DNA from: Loripinus fragilis
Taxonomy: Eukaryota > Mollusca > Bivalvia > Lucinida > Lucinidae
Assembly (NCBI GenBank): GCA_964019695.1
Contig: OZ026519.1
Span: 31,401,213-31,465,212 of the forward strand
Length of the DNA stretch: 64,000 bases
Reading direction: 5' to 3'
In this document: in pieces, positions 47,233-59,812 of the stretch
Layout: every line of letters begins with the position of its first letter
Position numbering within the stretch: the first letter of the stretch is position 1
Notes under the pieces: model-generated
What the model was told of the DNA's origin: nothing
Seen by the model: only the letters and a program-made list of their open reading frames with translations
Databases searched by the model: none
Made by a program: the position numbers and the translations under genes

Positions 47233-49081
47233 GAGTGGATGCAGGTGACACTCTATCAGACAGCGGATGCAGGAGTCTCTCTATCAGACAGCGGACGCAG
47301 AAGTCTCTTAATCAGACAGCGGATGCAGAGGTCTCTCTATCAGACAGCTTATGCAGAAGTCTCCCTATCAGACAGCGGATGTAGGAGACACTCTATCAGA
47401 CAGCGGATGCAGAAGTCTTTCTACCAGACAATGGATGCAGGAGCCACTCTATCAGATAGCGGATGCAGGAGACACTCTATCAGACAGCGGACGCAGAAGT
47501 CTCTCTATCAGACAGCGGATGCAGGAGTCACTCTATCAGACAGCGGATGCAGAAGTCTCTCTATCAGACAGCGGATGCAGGAGTCTCTCTATCAGACAGC
47601 GGATGCAGGAGAAACTCTATCAGACAGCGGACGCAGAAGTCTCTCTATCAGACAGCGGATGCAAGAGACACTCTATCAGACAGCCGATGCAGAAGTCTCT
47701 CTATCAGACAGCGGATGCAGGAGACACTCTATCATACAGCGGATGCAGAAATATTTCTATCAGACAGCGCATGCAGGAGAAACTCTATCAGACAGCAGAT
47801 GCAGAAGTCTCTCTATCAGACAGCGGAGGCAGGAGACATTCTATCAGACAACAGATGCAGAAGTCTCTCTATCAGAAAGCCGATGCAGGAGACACTCTAT
47901 CAGACAGCGGATGCAGAAGTCTCTCTATCAGACAGCGGATGCAGGAGACACTCTATCAGACAGCGGATACAGAAGTCTCTCTATCAGACAGCGGATGCAG
48001 GAGACTCTATCAGACTGAGGTTGCAGGAGTGTCTCTATCAGACAGTGGATGCAGACGTCTCTCTTTCAGACAGCGGATGAAGGAGTCTTTCTATCAGACA
48101 GCGGATGCAGGAGACAACAATCAGACAGGGGATGCAGACGTCTCTCTATCAGACAGCGGATGCATGAGACACTCAATCAGACAGCGGATGCAGAAGTATC
48201 TCTATTAGACTGCAGATGCAGAAGACACTCTATCAGACAGCGGAAGCAGGAGACACTCTATCAGACAGCGGAGGCAGGAGACACTCTATCAGACAGCGGA
48301 TGCAGGAGACACTCTATTAGACTGCGGATGCAGGAGTCTCTCTATCAGACAGCGGATGCAGGGGACATTCTATCAGACAGCGGATGCAGGAGACACTCTA
48401 TCAGACAGCGGATGCAGGAGACATTCTATCAGGCAGGGGATGCAGAATTCTCTCTATCAGACAACGGATGCGGGAGTCTCTCAATCAGACAGCGGATGCA
48501 GAAGTATCTCTATCAGACAGCGGATGCAGGAGACACTCTATCAGACAGCGGAAGCAGGAGACACTCTATCAGACAGCGGAGGCAGGAGACACTCTATCAG
48601 ACAGCGGATGAAGGAGACACTCTATCAGCCTGCGGATGCAGAAGTCTCTCCATCAGACAGCGGATGCAGGAGACACTCTATCAGACAGCGGATGCAGGAG
48701 ATACTCTATCAGACAGCAGATGCAGGAGACACTCAATCAGACAGCGGATGCAGAAGTGTCTCTATCAGACAGCGGATGCAGAAGACACTCTAACCGACAG
48801 CGGACGCAGAAGAGTCTCTATCAGACAGCGGACGCAGGAGACACTCTTTCAGACAGCGGATGCAGAAGTCTCTCTATCAGACAGCGGATGCAGGAGTCTA
48901 TCTATCAGACAGCGGATGCAGAAGTCTCTCTATCATACAGCGGATGCAGGAGACACTCTTATCAGACAGCGGATGCAGGAGACACTCTATCAGACAGCGG
49001 ATGCAGAAGTCTCTCTATCACACAGCGGATGCAGGAGTCTCTCAATCAGACAGCGGATGCAGGAGACACTCTATCAGATGC
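47233..49081 (+). repeat. Forward array, domain 30
   Basis: Copy of domain 27 to about 48510, then a series CAGCCTGCGG, GAGATAC, AACCGACAGCGG, GCAGAAGAGTC, CTCTTATCAGAC like domain 22. Class A junction. Confidence 0.92.
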
Positions 49082-49416
49082 AGCCGCTGTCTGATAGAGT
49101 GTATTCTGTATCCGCTGTCTGATAGAGAGACTTCTGCATCCGCTGTTTGATAGAGAGACTTCTACATCCGCTGTCTGATAGAGTATCTCCTGCATCCGCT
49201 GTCTGAAAGAGAGACTCCTGCATCCGCTATCTGATAGAGACTTCTGCATCCGCTGTCTGATAGAGAGATTCCTGCCTCTGCTGTCTGATAGAGATATATC
49301 TGTATCAGCTGTCTGATAGAGAGACTCCTGCATCCGTTGTCTGATAGAGTGTCTCCTGCATCCTCTGTCTTATAGAGTCTCATGCATCCGCTGTCTGATA
49401 GAGTGTCTCATGCATC
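49082..49416 (-). repeat. Inverted block 30 (family f4)
   Basis: GTGTATTCTGTATCC, CTATCTGATAGAGACTTC (2 bp shorter than block 31), GATATATCTGTATCAG, CATCCTCTGTCTTATAG, GTCTCATGCATCC. The hinge right arm is GAAACTCTATCAGACA. Confidence 0.93.
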
Positions 49417-51573
49417 CACTCTATCAGAAACTCTATCAGACAGCGGATGCAGGAGTCTCTCTATCAGACAGCGGATGCAGATGTATCTCTATCAGTAAGC
49501 AGATGCAGGAGTCTCTTTATCAGACAGCGGATGCAGAAGTCTCTCTATCACACACCTTATGCAGGAGTCTGTCTATCAGACAGCGGATGTAGGAGACAAT
49601 CTATCAGGCAGCGGATGCAGAAGTCTTTTTACCAGACAGTGGATGCAGGAGACACTCTATCAGAGAGCTGATGCAGGAGACACTCTATCAGACAGCGGAT
49701 GCAGGAGTCTCTCTATCAGACAGCGGATGCAGAAGTCTCTCTATCAGACAGCGGATGCAGGAGTCTCTCTATCAGACAGCGGATGCAGAAGTCTCTCTAT
49801 CAGACAGCGGATGCAGGAGTCTATCCATCAGACAGCGGATGCAGGAGACACTCTTTCACACAGCGGATGCAGAAGTCTCTCTATCAGACAGCGGATGCAG
49901 GAGACACTCTATCAGATAGCGGATGCAGAAGTATCTATATCAGACAGCGGATGCAGGAGACACTCTATCAGACAGCGGATGCAGAAGTATCTCTATTAGA
50001 CAGCGGATGCAGGAGACACTCTATCAGACAGCGGATGCAGAAGTCTTTCTACCAGACAATGGATGCAGGAGCCACTCTATCAGACAGCGGATGCAGGAGA
50101 CACTCTATCAGACAGCGGATGCAGGAGTCTCTCTATGAGACAGCGGATGCAGACGTCTCTCTATCAGACAGCGGATGCAGCAGTCTATCTATCAGACAGC
50201 GGATGCAGGAGAAACCCTATCAGACAGCCGTCGCAGAAGTCTCTCTATCAGACAGCGGATGCAGGAGACACTCTATCAGACAGCCAATGCAGAAGTCTCT
50301 CTTTCAGACAGCGGATGCAGGAGACACTCTATCAGACAGCGGATGCAGAAGAATCTCTATCAGACAGCGGATGCAGGAGACACTCTATCAGACAGCAGAT
50401 GCAGAAGTCTCTCTATCAGACAGCGGTGGCAGGAGACATTCTATCAGACAGCACATGCAGAAGTCTCTCTATCAGACAGCCGATGCAGGAGACACTCTAT
50501 CAGACAGCGGATGCATGAGACACTCTTTCAGACATCGGATGCAGGAGTCACTCAATCAGACAGCGGATGCAGGTGACACTATATCAGAAAGCGGATTCAG
50601 AGGTCTCTCTATCAGACAGCGGATGCAGGAGACACTCCATCACACAGCGGATGCAGAAGTCTCTCTATCAGACAGCGGAGGCAGGAGACATTCTATCAGA
50701 CAGCCGATGCAGGAGACACTCTATCAGACAGCGGATGCAAGAGACACTCGATCAGACAGCGGATACAGGAGTCTCTCAATCAGACAGCGGATACAGAAAA
50801 CACTCTATCAGACTGCGGATGCAGGAGTGTCTCTATCAGATAGAGGATGCAGAAGTCTCTATTTCAGACAACGGATGAAGGAGTCTTTCTCTCAGACAGC
50901 GGATGCAGGAGACACTCTATCAGACAGGGGATGCAGAAGTCTCTCTATCAGATAGCGGATGCATTAGACACTCTTTCAGACAGCGGATGCAGAAGTATCT
51001 CTATCAGACAGCGGATGCAGGAGACACTCTATCAGACAGCGGAAGCAGGAGACACTCTATCAGACAGCGGAGGCAGGAGACACTCTATCAGACAGCGGAT
51101 GAAGGAGACACTCTATCAGCCTGCGGATGCAGAAGTCTCTCCATCAGACAGCGGATGCAGGAGACACTCTATCAGACAGCGGATGCAGGAGATACTCTAT
51201 CAGACAGCAGATGCAGGAGACACTCAATCAGACAGCGGATGCAGAAGTGTCTCTATCAGACAGCGGGTGCAGAAGACACTCTAACCGACAGCGGACGCAG
51301 AAGTGTCTCTATCAGACAGCGGACGCAGGAGACACTCTATCAGACAGCGGATGCAGAAGTCTCTCTATCAGACAGCGGATGCAGGAGTCTATCTATCAGA
51401 CAGCGGATGCAGAAGTCTCTCTATCATACAGCAGATGCAGGAGACACTCTTATCAGACAGCGGATGCAGGAGACACTCTATCAGACAGCGGATGCAGAAG
51501 TCTCTCTATCACACAGCGGATGCAGGAGTCTCTCAATCAGACAGCGGATGCAGGAGACACTCTATCAGATGCA
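49417..51573 (+). repeat. Forward array, domain 31
   Basis: CAGTAAGCAGATGC, CACCTTATGCAGGAGTCTG, CAGAGAGCTGATGC, GTCCATCAG, CAATGGATGCAGGAGCC, CTATGAGACAGCGG, GCCGTCGCAG, GGTGACACTATATC. From about 50797 it switches to GCAGAAAACAC, CAGATAGAGGATGC, CAGCCTGCGG, AACCGACAGCGG. Class A junction. Confidence 0.92.
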
Positions 51574-51910
51574 GCCGCTGTCTGATAGAGTGTATTCTGT
51601 ATCCGGTGTCTGATAGAGAGACTTCTGCATCCGCTGTTTGATAGAGAGACTTCTACATCCGCTGTCTGATAGAGTATCTCCTGCATCCGCTGTCTGAAAG
51701 TGAGACTCCTGCATCCGCTGTCTGATAGAGAGACTTCTGCATCCGCTGTCTGATAGAGAGATTCCTGCCTCTGCTGTCTGATAGAGATATATCTGTATCA
51801 GCTGTCTGATAGAGAGACTCCTGCATCCGTTGTCTGATAGAGTGTCTCCTGCATCCTCTGTCTTATAGAGTCTCATGCATCCGCTGTCTGATAGAGTGTC
51901 TCATGCATCC
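51574..51910 (-). repeat. Inverted block 31 (family f4)
   Basis: Near-identical to block 30: GTGTATTCTGTATCCGGTG, GAAAGTGAGACTCC, GATATATCTGTATCAG, CATCCTCTGTC and the GAAACTC right arm. Confidence 0.93.
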
Positions 51911-54644
51911 ACTCTATCAGAAACTCTATCAGACAGCGGATGCAGAAGTCTCTCTATCAGATAGCGGATGCAGGAGACACTCTATCAGACAGCGGATGCA
52001 GGAGTCTCTCTATCAGACAGCGGATGCAGATGTATCTCTATCAGTAAGCAGATGCAGGAGTCTCTTTATCAAACAGCGGATGCAGAAGTCTCTCTATCAC
52101 ACACCTTATGCAGGAGTCTGTCTATCAGACAGCGGATGTAGGAGACAATCTATCAGGCAGCGGATGCAGAAGTCTTTTTACCAGACAGTGGATGCAGGAG
52201 ACACTCTATCAGAGAGCTGATGCAGGAGACACTCTATCAGACAGCGGATGCAGGAGTCTCTCTATCAGACAGCGGATGCAGAAGTCTCTCTATCAGACAG
52301 CGGATGCAGGAGTCTCTCTATCAGACAGCGGATGCAGAAGTCTCTCTATCAGACAGCGGATGCAGGAGTCTATCCATCAGACAGCGGATGCAGGAGACAC
52401 TCTTTCACACAGCGGATGCAGAAGTCTCTCTATCAGACAGCGGATGCAGGAGACACTCTATCAGATAGCGGATGCAGAAGTCTCTATATCAGACAGCGGA
52501 TGCAGGAGACACTCTATCAGACAGCGGATGCAGAAGTATCTCTATTAGACAGCGGATGCAGGAGACACTCTATCAGACAGCGGATGCAGAAGTCTTTCTA
52601 CCAGACAATGGATGCAGGAGCCACTCTATCAGACAGCGGATGCAGGAGACACTCTATCAGACAGCGGATGCAGGAGTCTCTCTATGAGACAGCGGATGCA
52701 GACGTCTCTCTATCAGACAGCGGATGCAGCAGTCTATCTATCAGACAGCGGATGCAGGAGAAACCCTATCAGACAGCCGTCGCAGAAGTCTCTCTATCAG
52801 ACAGCGGATGCAGGAGACACTCTATCAGACAGCCAATGCAGAAGTCTCTCTTTCAGACAGCGGATGCAGGAGACACTCTATCAGACAGCGGATGCAGAAG
52901 AATCTCTATCAGACAGCGGATGCAGGAGACACTCTATCAGACAGCAGATGCAGAAGTCTCTCTATCAGACAGCGGTGGCAGGAGACATTCTATCAGACAG
53001 CACATGCAGAAGTCTCTCTATCAGACAGCCGATGCAGGAGACACTCTATCAGACAGCGGATGCATGAGACACTCTTTCAGACATCGGATGCAGGAGTCAC
53101 TCAATCAGACAGCGGATGCAGGTGACACTATATCAGAAAGCGGATTCAGAGGTCTCTCTATCAGACAGCGGATGCAGGAGACACTCCATCACACAGCGGA
53201 TGCAGAAGTCTCTCTATCAGACAGCGGAGGCAGGAGACATTCTATCAGACAGCCGATGCAGGAGACACTCTATCAGACAGCGGATGCAAGAGACACTCGA
53301 TCAGACAGCGGATACAGGAGTCTCTCAATCAGACAGCGGATACAGGAGACGTTCTATCAGACAGCGGATGCAGAAGTCTCTCTATCAGACAGCGTATGCA
53401 GGAGACACTCTATCAGACAGCGGATGCAGAAGTCTCTCTATCAGACAGCGGATGCAGGAGACACTCTATCAGACTGAGGATGCAGGAGTGTCTCTATCAG
53501 ACAGCGGATGCAGAAGGCTCTCTGTCAGACAGCGGATGAAGGAGTCTTTCTATCAGACAGCGGATGCAGGAGACAACTATCAGACAGGGGATGCAGAAGT
53601 CTCTCTATCAGACAGCGGATGCATGAGACACTCTATCAGACAGCGGATGCAGAAGTATCTCTATCAGACTGCAGATGCAGGAGACACTCTATCAGACAGC
53701 GGAAGCAGGAGACACTCTATCAGACAGCGGAGGCAGGAGACACTCTATCAGACAGCGGATGCAGGAGACACTCTATTAGCCTGCGGAAGCAGGAGTCTCT
53801 CTATCAGACAGCGGATGCAGGAGACATTTTATCAGACAGCGTATGCAGGAGACACTCTATCAGACAGCGGATGCAGGAGACACTCTATCAGGCAGCGGAT
53901 GCAGGAGACACTCTATCAGACAACGGATGCAGGAGTCTCTCAATCAGACAGCGGATGCAGAAGTATCTCTATCAGACAGCAGAGGCAGGAGTCTCAGACA
54001 GCGGATGCAGGAGTCTCTCTATCAGACAGCGGATGCAGAAGTCTCTCTATCAGACAGCGGATGCAGGAGTCTATCCATCAGACAGCGGATGCAGGAGACA
54101 CTCTATCACACAGCGGATGCAGAAGTCTCTCTATTAGACAGCGGATGCAGGAGACACTCTATCAGATAGCGGATGCAGAAGTCTCTATATCAGACAGCGG
54201 ATGCAGGAGACACTCTATCAGACAGCGGATGCAGAAGTATCTCTATTAGACAGCGGATGCAGGAGACACTCTATCAGACAGCGGATGCAGAAGTCTCTCT
54301 ATGAGACAGTGGAGGCAGGAGACATTCTATCAGACAGCAGATGTGGAAGTCTCTCTATCAGACAGCCGATGCAGGAGACACTCTATCAGACAGCGGATGC
54401 AGGAGACACTCTATCAGACAGCGGATGCAGGGGTCTCTCAATCAGACAGCGGATGCAGGAGACACCCTATCAGACAGCGGATGCAGAAGTCTCTCTATCA
54501 GACAGCCGATGCAGGAGACACTCTATCACACAGCGGATGCAGAAGTCTCTCTATCAGACAGCGGAGGCAGGAGACATTCTATCAGACAGCAGATGCAGAA
54601 GTCTCTAAATCAGACAGCGGATGCAGGAGACACTCTATCAGATG
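51911..54644 (+). repeat. Forward array, domain 32
   Basis: Copy of domain 31 to about 53345. Then GACGTTC, ACTGAGGATGC, GACAACTATCAGACAGGGG, TTAGCCTGCGG, a shortened monomer GGAGTCTCAGACAGCGG (53990), and finally the domain-14/18 series CTATGAGACAG, TTAGACAGCGG. Class A junction. Confidence 0.92.
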
Positions 54645-54983
54645 CAGCCGCTGTCTGATAGAGTGTCTTCTGCATCAGCTGTCTGATAGAGAGACTTCTG
54701 CATCCACTGTTTGATAGAGATACTTTTACATTCGCTGTCTGATAGAGTATCTCCTGCGTCCGCTGTCTGAAAGAGAGACTCCTGCATCCGCTGTCTGATA
54801 GAGAGACTTCTGCATCCGCTGTCTGATAGAGAGATTCCTGCCTTAGCTGTTTGATAGAGATACTTCTGTATCTGCTGTCTGATAGAGAGACGCCTGCATC
54901 CGTTGTCTGATAGAATGTCTCCTGCATCAGCTGTCTTATAGAGTCTTCTGCATCCGCTGTCTGATAGAGTGTCTCCTGCATCC
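54645..54983 (-). repeat. Inverted block 32 (family f5)
   Basis: CATCCACTGTTTGATAG, TTTTACATTCG, GATTCCTGCCTTAGCTGTTTG, GAATGTCTCCTGCATCAG, CTTATAGAGTCTTC. Hinge right arm has CAGACAGTCTATCAG. Confidence 0.93.
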
Positions 54984-56845
54984 ACTCTATCAGACAGTCT
55001 ATCAGACAGCGGATGCAGAAGTCTCTATCAGACAGCTTGATGCAGGAGACACTCTATCAGACAGCGGATGCAGGAGTCTCTCTATCAGACAGCGGATGCT
55101 GAAGTCTCTTTATCAGACAGCAGATGCAGAGGTCTCTCTATCAGACAGCTTATGCAGAAGTCTCCCTATCAGACAGCGGATGTAGGAGACACTCTATCAG
55201 ACAGCGGTTGCAGAAGTCTTTCTACCAGACAATGGATGCAGGAGCCACTCTATCAGACAGCGGATGCAGGAGACACTCTATCATACAGCGGATGCAGGAG
55301 TCTCTCTATGAGACAGCGGATGCAGACGTCTCTCTATCAGACAGCGGATGCAGGAGTCTATCTATCAGACAGCGGATGCAGGAGAAACCCTATCAGACAG
55401 CCGTCGCAGAAGTCTCTCTATCAGACAGCGGATGCAGGAGACACTCTATCAGACAGCCAATGCAGAAGTCTCTCTTTCAGAAAGCGGATGCAGGAGACAC
55501 TCTATCAGACAGCGGATGCAGAAGAATCTCTATCAGACAGCGGATGCAGGAGACACTCTATCAGACAGCAGATGCAGAAGTCTCTCTATCAGACAGCGGT
55601 GACAGGAGACATTCTATCAGACAGCACATGCAGAAGTCTCTCTATCAGACAGCCGATGCAGGAGACACTCTATCAGACAGCGGATGCATGAGACACTCTT
55701 TCAGACATCGGATGCAGGAGTCACTCAATCAGACAGCGGATGCAGGTGACACTATATCAGAAAGCGGATTCAGAAGTCTCTCTATCAGACAGCGGATGCA
55801 GGAGACATTCTATCAGACAGCAGATGCAGGAGACACTCTATCAGACAGCGGATGCAAGAGACACTCGATCAGACAGCGGATACAGGAGTCTCTCAATCAG
55901 ACAGCGGATACAGGAGACGTTCTATCAGACAGCGGATGCAGAAGTCTCTCTATCAGACAGCCGATGCAGGAGACACTCTATCAGACAGCGGATGCAGAAG
56001 TCTGTCTATCAGACAGCGGATGCAGGAGACACTCTACCAGACTGAGGATGCAGGAGTGTCTCTATCAGACAGCGGATGCAGAAGGCTCTCTGTCAGACAG
56101 CGGATGAAGGAGTCTTTCTATCAGACAGCGGATGCAGGAGACAACTATCAGACAGGGGATGCAGAAGTCTCTCTATCAGACAGCGGATGCATGAGACACT
56201 CTATCAGACAGCGGATGCAGAAGTATCTCTATCAGACTGCAGATGCAGGAGACACTCTATCAGACAGCGGAAGCAGGAGACATTCTATCAGACAGCGGAG
56301 GCAGGAGACACTCTATCAGACAGCGGATGCAGGAGACACTCTATTAGCCTGCGGATGCAGGAGTCTCTCTATCAGACAGCGGATGCAGGAGACATTTTAT
56401 CAGACAGCGTATGCAGGAGACACTCTATCAGACAGCGGATGCAGGAGACACTCTATCAGGCAGCGGATGCAGGAGACACTCTATCAGACAACGGATGCAG
56501 GAGTCTCTCAATCAGACAGCGGATGCAGAAGTATCTCTATCAGACAGCAGAGGCAGGAGTCTCTTTATCAGACAGCGGATGCAGAGGTCTCTCTATCAGA
56601 CAGCTTATGCAGTAGTCTCCCTATCAGACAGCGGATGTAGGAGACACGTTATCAGACAGCGGATGCAGAAGTCTTTTTACCAGACAGTGGATGCAGGAGA
56701 CACTCTATCAGACAGCGGATGCAGGAGACACTCTATCAGACAGCGGATGCAGAAGTCTCTCTATCAGACAGCGGATGCAGAAGTCTCTCTATCAGACATC
56801 GGATGAAGGAGTCCATCTACCAGACAGCGGATGCAGGAGACACTC
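54984..56845 (+). repeat. Forward array, domain 33
   Basis: Begins with an odd monomer CAGCTTGATGCAGG (55035), then TTATGCAG, CAATGGATGCAGGAGCC, GCCGTCGCAG, GCGGTGACAGG, GACGTTC, ACTGAGGATGC, GACAACTATCAG, TTAGCCTGCGG, TTATGCAGTAG, ACACGTTATC. Class B junction. Confidence 0.92.
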
Positions 56846-57160
56846 TTCTGCATCAGCTGTCTGATAGAGAGACTTCTGCATCCGCTGTTTGATAGAGAGA
56901 CTTTTACCTCCGCTGTCTGATAGAGTATCTCCTGCGTCCGCTGTCTGAAAGAGAGACTCCTGCATCCGCTGTCTGATAGAGAGACTTCAGCATCCGCTGT
57001 CTGATAGAGAGATTCCTGCCTCAGCTGTCTGATAGAGATACTTCTGTATGTGCTGTCTGATAGAGAGACGCCTGCATCCGTTGTCTGACAGAGTGTCTCC
57101 TGCATCCGCTGTCTTATAGAGTCTTCTACATCCGCTGTCTGTTAGAGTGTCTCCTGCATC
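56846..57160 (-). repeat. Inverted block 33 (family f2)
   Basis: Class B junction, TTTTACCTCCG, TGCGTCCG, CTTCAGCATCC, GATTCCTGCCTCAG, CTGTATGTGCTG, TTCTACATCCGCTGTCTGTTAG. Canonical hinge. Confidence 0.93.
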
Positions 57161-59506
57161 CACTCTATCAGACACTCTATCAGACAGCGGATGCAGAAGT
57201 CTCTATCAGACAGCGGATGCAGGAGACACTCTATCAGACAGCGGATGCAGGAGTCTCTCTATCAGACAGCGGATGCAGAAGTCTCTTTATCAGACAACCG
57301 ATGCAGAGGTCTCTCTATCAGACAGCTTATGCAGAAGTCTCCCTATCAGACAGCGGATGTAGGAGACACTCTATCAGACAGCGGATGCAGAAGTCTTTCT
57401 ACCAGACAATGGATGCAGGAGCCACTCTATCAGACAGCGGATGCAGGAGACACTCTATCAGGCAGCGGATGCAGGAGTCTCTCTATCAGACAGCGGATGC
57501 AGAAGTCTCTCTATCAGACAGCGGATGCAGGAGTCTATCTATCAGACAGCGGATGCAGGAGAAACTCTATCAGACAGCGGACGCAGAAGTCTCTCTATCA
57601 GACAGCGGATGCAGGGGACACTCTATCAGACAGCCGATGCAGAAGTCTCTCTATCAGACAGCGGATGCAGGAGACACTCTATCAGACAGCGGATGCAGAA
57701 GTATCTCTATCAGACAGCGCATGCAGGAGACACTCTATCAGACAGCAGATGCAGAAGTCTCTCTATCAGACAGCGATGGCAGGAGACATTCTATCAGACA
57801 AAAGATGCAGAAGTCTCTCTATCAGACAGCCGATGCAGGAGACACTCTATCAGACAGCGGATGCATGGGACACTCTATCAGACAGCGGATGCAGGAGTCA
57901 CTCAATCAGACAACGGATACAGGAGACACTATATTAGACAGCGGATTCAGAAGTCTCTCTATCAGACAGCGGATGCAGGAGACACTCCATCACACAGCGG
58001 ATGCAGAAGTCACTCTATTAGACAGCGGAGGCAGGAGACATTCTATCAGACAGCAGATGCAGAAGTCTCTCTATCAGAGAGCCGATGCAGGAGACACTCT
58101 ATCAGACAGCGGATGCAGGAGACACTCGATCAGACAGCGGATGCAGGAGTCTGTCAATCAGACAGCGGATGCAGGAGACACTCTATCAGACAGCGGATGC
58201 AGAAGTCTCTCTATCAGACAGCGGATGCAGGAGACACTCTATCAGACAGCGGATGCAGAAGTCTCTCTATCAGACAGCGGATGCAGGAGACACTCTATCA
58301 GACTGAGGATGCAGGAGTGTCTCTATCAGACAGCGGATGCAGAAGTCTCTCTTTCAGACAGCGGATGAAGGAGTCTTTCTATCAGACAGCGGATGCAGGA
58401 GACAACAATCAGACAGGGGATGCAGACGTCTCTCTATCAGACAGCGGATGCATGAGACACTCTATCAGACAGCGGATGCAGAAGTATCTCTATTAGACTG
58501 CAGATGCAGGAGACACTCTATCAGACAGCGGAAGCAGGAGACACTCTATCAGACAGCGGAGGCAGGAGACACTCTATCAGACAGCGGATGCAGGAGACAC
58601 TCTATTAGCCTGCGGATGCAGGAATCTCTATCAGACAGCGGATGCAGGGGACATTCCATCAGACAGCGGATGCAGGAGACACTCTATCAGACAGCGGATG
58701 CAGGAGACACTCTATCAGGCAGGGGATGCAGAATTCTCTCTATCAGACAACGGATGCAGGAGTCTCTCAATCAGACAGCGGATGCAGAAGTATCTCTGTC
58801 AGACAGCAGAGGCAGGAGTCTCTTTATCAGACAGCGGATGCAGAGGTCTCTCTATCAGACAGCTTATGCAGAAGTCTCCCTATCAGACAGCGGATGTGGG
58901 AGACACTCTATCAGACAGCAGATGCAGAAGTCTTTTTACCAGACAGTGGATGCAAGAGACACTCTATCAGACAGCGGATGCAGAAGTCTCTCTATCAGAC
59001 AGCGGATGCAGAAGTCTCTCTATCAGACAGCGGATAAAGGAGTCTATCTATCAGACAGCGGATGCAGGAGACACTCTATCAGACAGCGAATGCAGAAGTC
59101 TCTTTATCAGACAGCGGATGCAGTAGACACTCTATCAGACAGCGGATGCAGAAGTCTCTCTATCAGACAGCGGATGCAGGAGACACTCTATCAGACAGCG
59201 GATGCAGAAGTATCTCTATCAGACAGCGGATGCAGGAGACACTCTTTCAGACAACGGATGCAGAAGTCTCTCTATCAGACAGCGGAGGCAGGAGACATTC
59301 TATCAGACAGCAGATGCAGAAGTCTCTCTATCAGACAGCCGATGCAGGAGACACTCTATCAGACAGCGGATGCAGGAGACACTCTATCAGACAGCGGATG
59401 CAGTAGTCTCTCAATTAGACAGTGGATGCAGGAGACACCCTATCAGACAGCGGATGCAAAAGTCTCTCAATCAGACAGCGGATGCAGGAGACACTCTATC
59501 AGATGC
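57161..59506 (+). repeat. Forward array, domain 34
   Basis: TTATGCAG, CAATGGATGCAGGAGCC, GCGATGGCAGG, CAAAAGATGC, GGATACAGGAGACAC, CCATCACACAGCGG, ACTGAGGATGC, GACAACAATCAGACAGGGG, TTAGCCTGCGG, a short GGAATCTCTATC monomer, GATGTGGG. Class A junction CAGATGCAGCTGCTG. Confidence 0.92.
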
Positions 59507-59812
59507 AGCTGCTGTCTGATAGAGTGTCTTCTGCATCCGCTGTCTGATAGAGAGACTTCTGCATCCGCTGTTTGATAGAGAGACGTTTACATCCGCAGTC
59601 TGATAGAGAGATTCCTGCCTCTGCTGTCTGATAGACTTCTGCATCCCCTGTCTGATAGAGAGATTCCTGTCTCCGCTGTCTGATAGAGATACTTCTGTAT
59701 CTGCTGTCTGATAGAGAGACTCCTGCATCCGTTGTCTGATAGAGTGTCTCCTGCATCCGCTGTCTTATAGAGTCTCCTGCATCCGCTGTTTGATAGAGTG
59801 TCTCCTGCATCC
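59507..59812 (-). repeat. Inverted block 34 (family f6, rearranged)
   Basis: CGTTTACATCCGCAG is followed at once by GATTCCTGCCTCTGCTG, then GATAGACTTCTGCATCCCC and a second GATTCCTGTCTCCG. The monomer order differs from block 35. Hinge loop ends ACTCAATCA. Confidence 0.91.

Larger units (their letters stand above)
42222..48510. repeat. Segment duplication, offset 3730 bp
   Basis: About 42222-44780 recurs at 45952-48510. Hinges 42309/46039, class B junctions 43193/46923 and flipped hinges 43502/47232 are all 3730 bp apart. Differences are isolated substitutions. Copies diverge at 44781 (CTGTCAGACAGCAG) versus 48511 (CTATCAGACAGCGG). Confidence 0.92.
48490..56560. repeat. Higher-order period of about 2.5-2.6 kb, three copies
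   Basis: About 48490-50796 and 50985-53345 are paired at offsets 2492-2549 (the second has two extra monomers after the hinge). About 52600-53960 recurs at 55230-56560 at offsets 2624 then 2568, with two monomers lost. Rare shared marks are GCCGTCGCAG, GCGGTGGCAGG/GCGGTGACAGG, CACATGCAG and GGTGACACTATATC. Confidence 0.87.
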
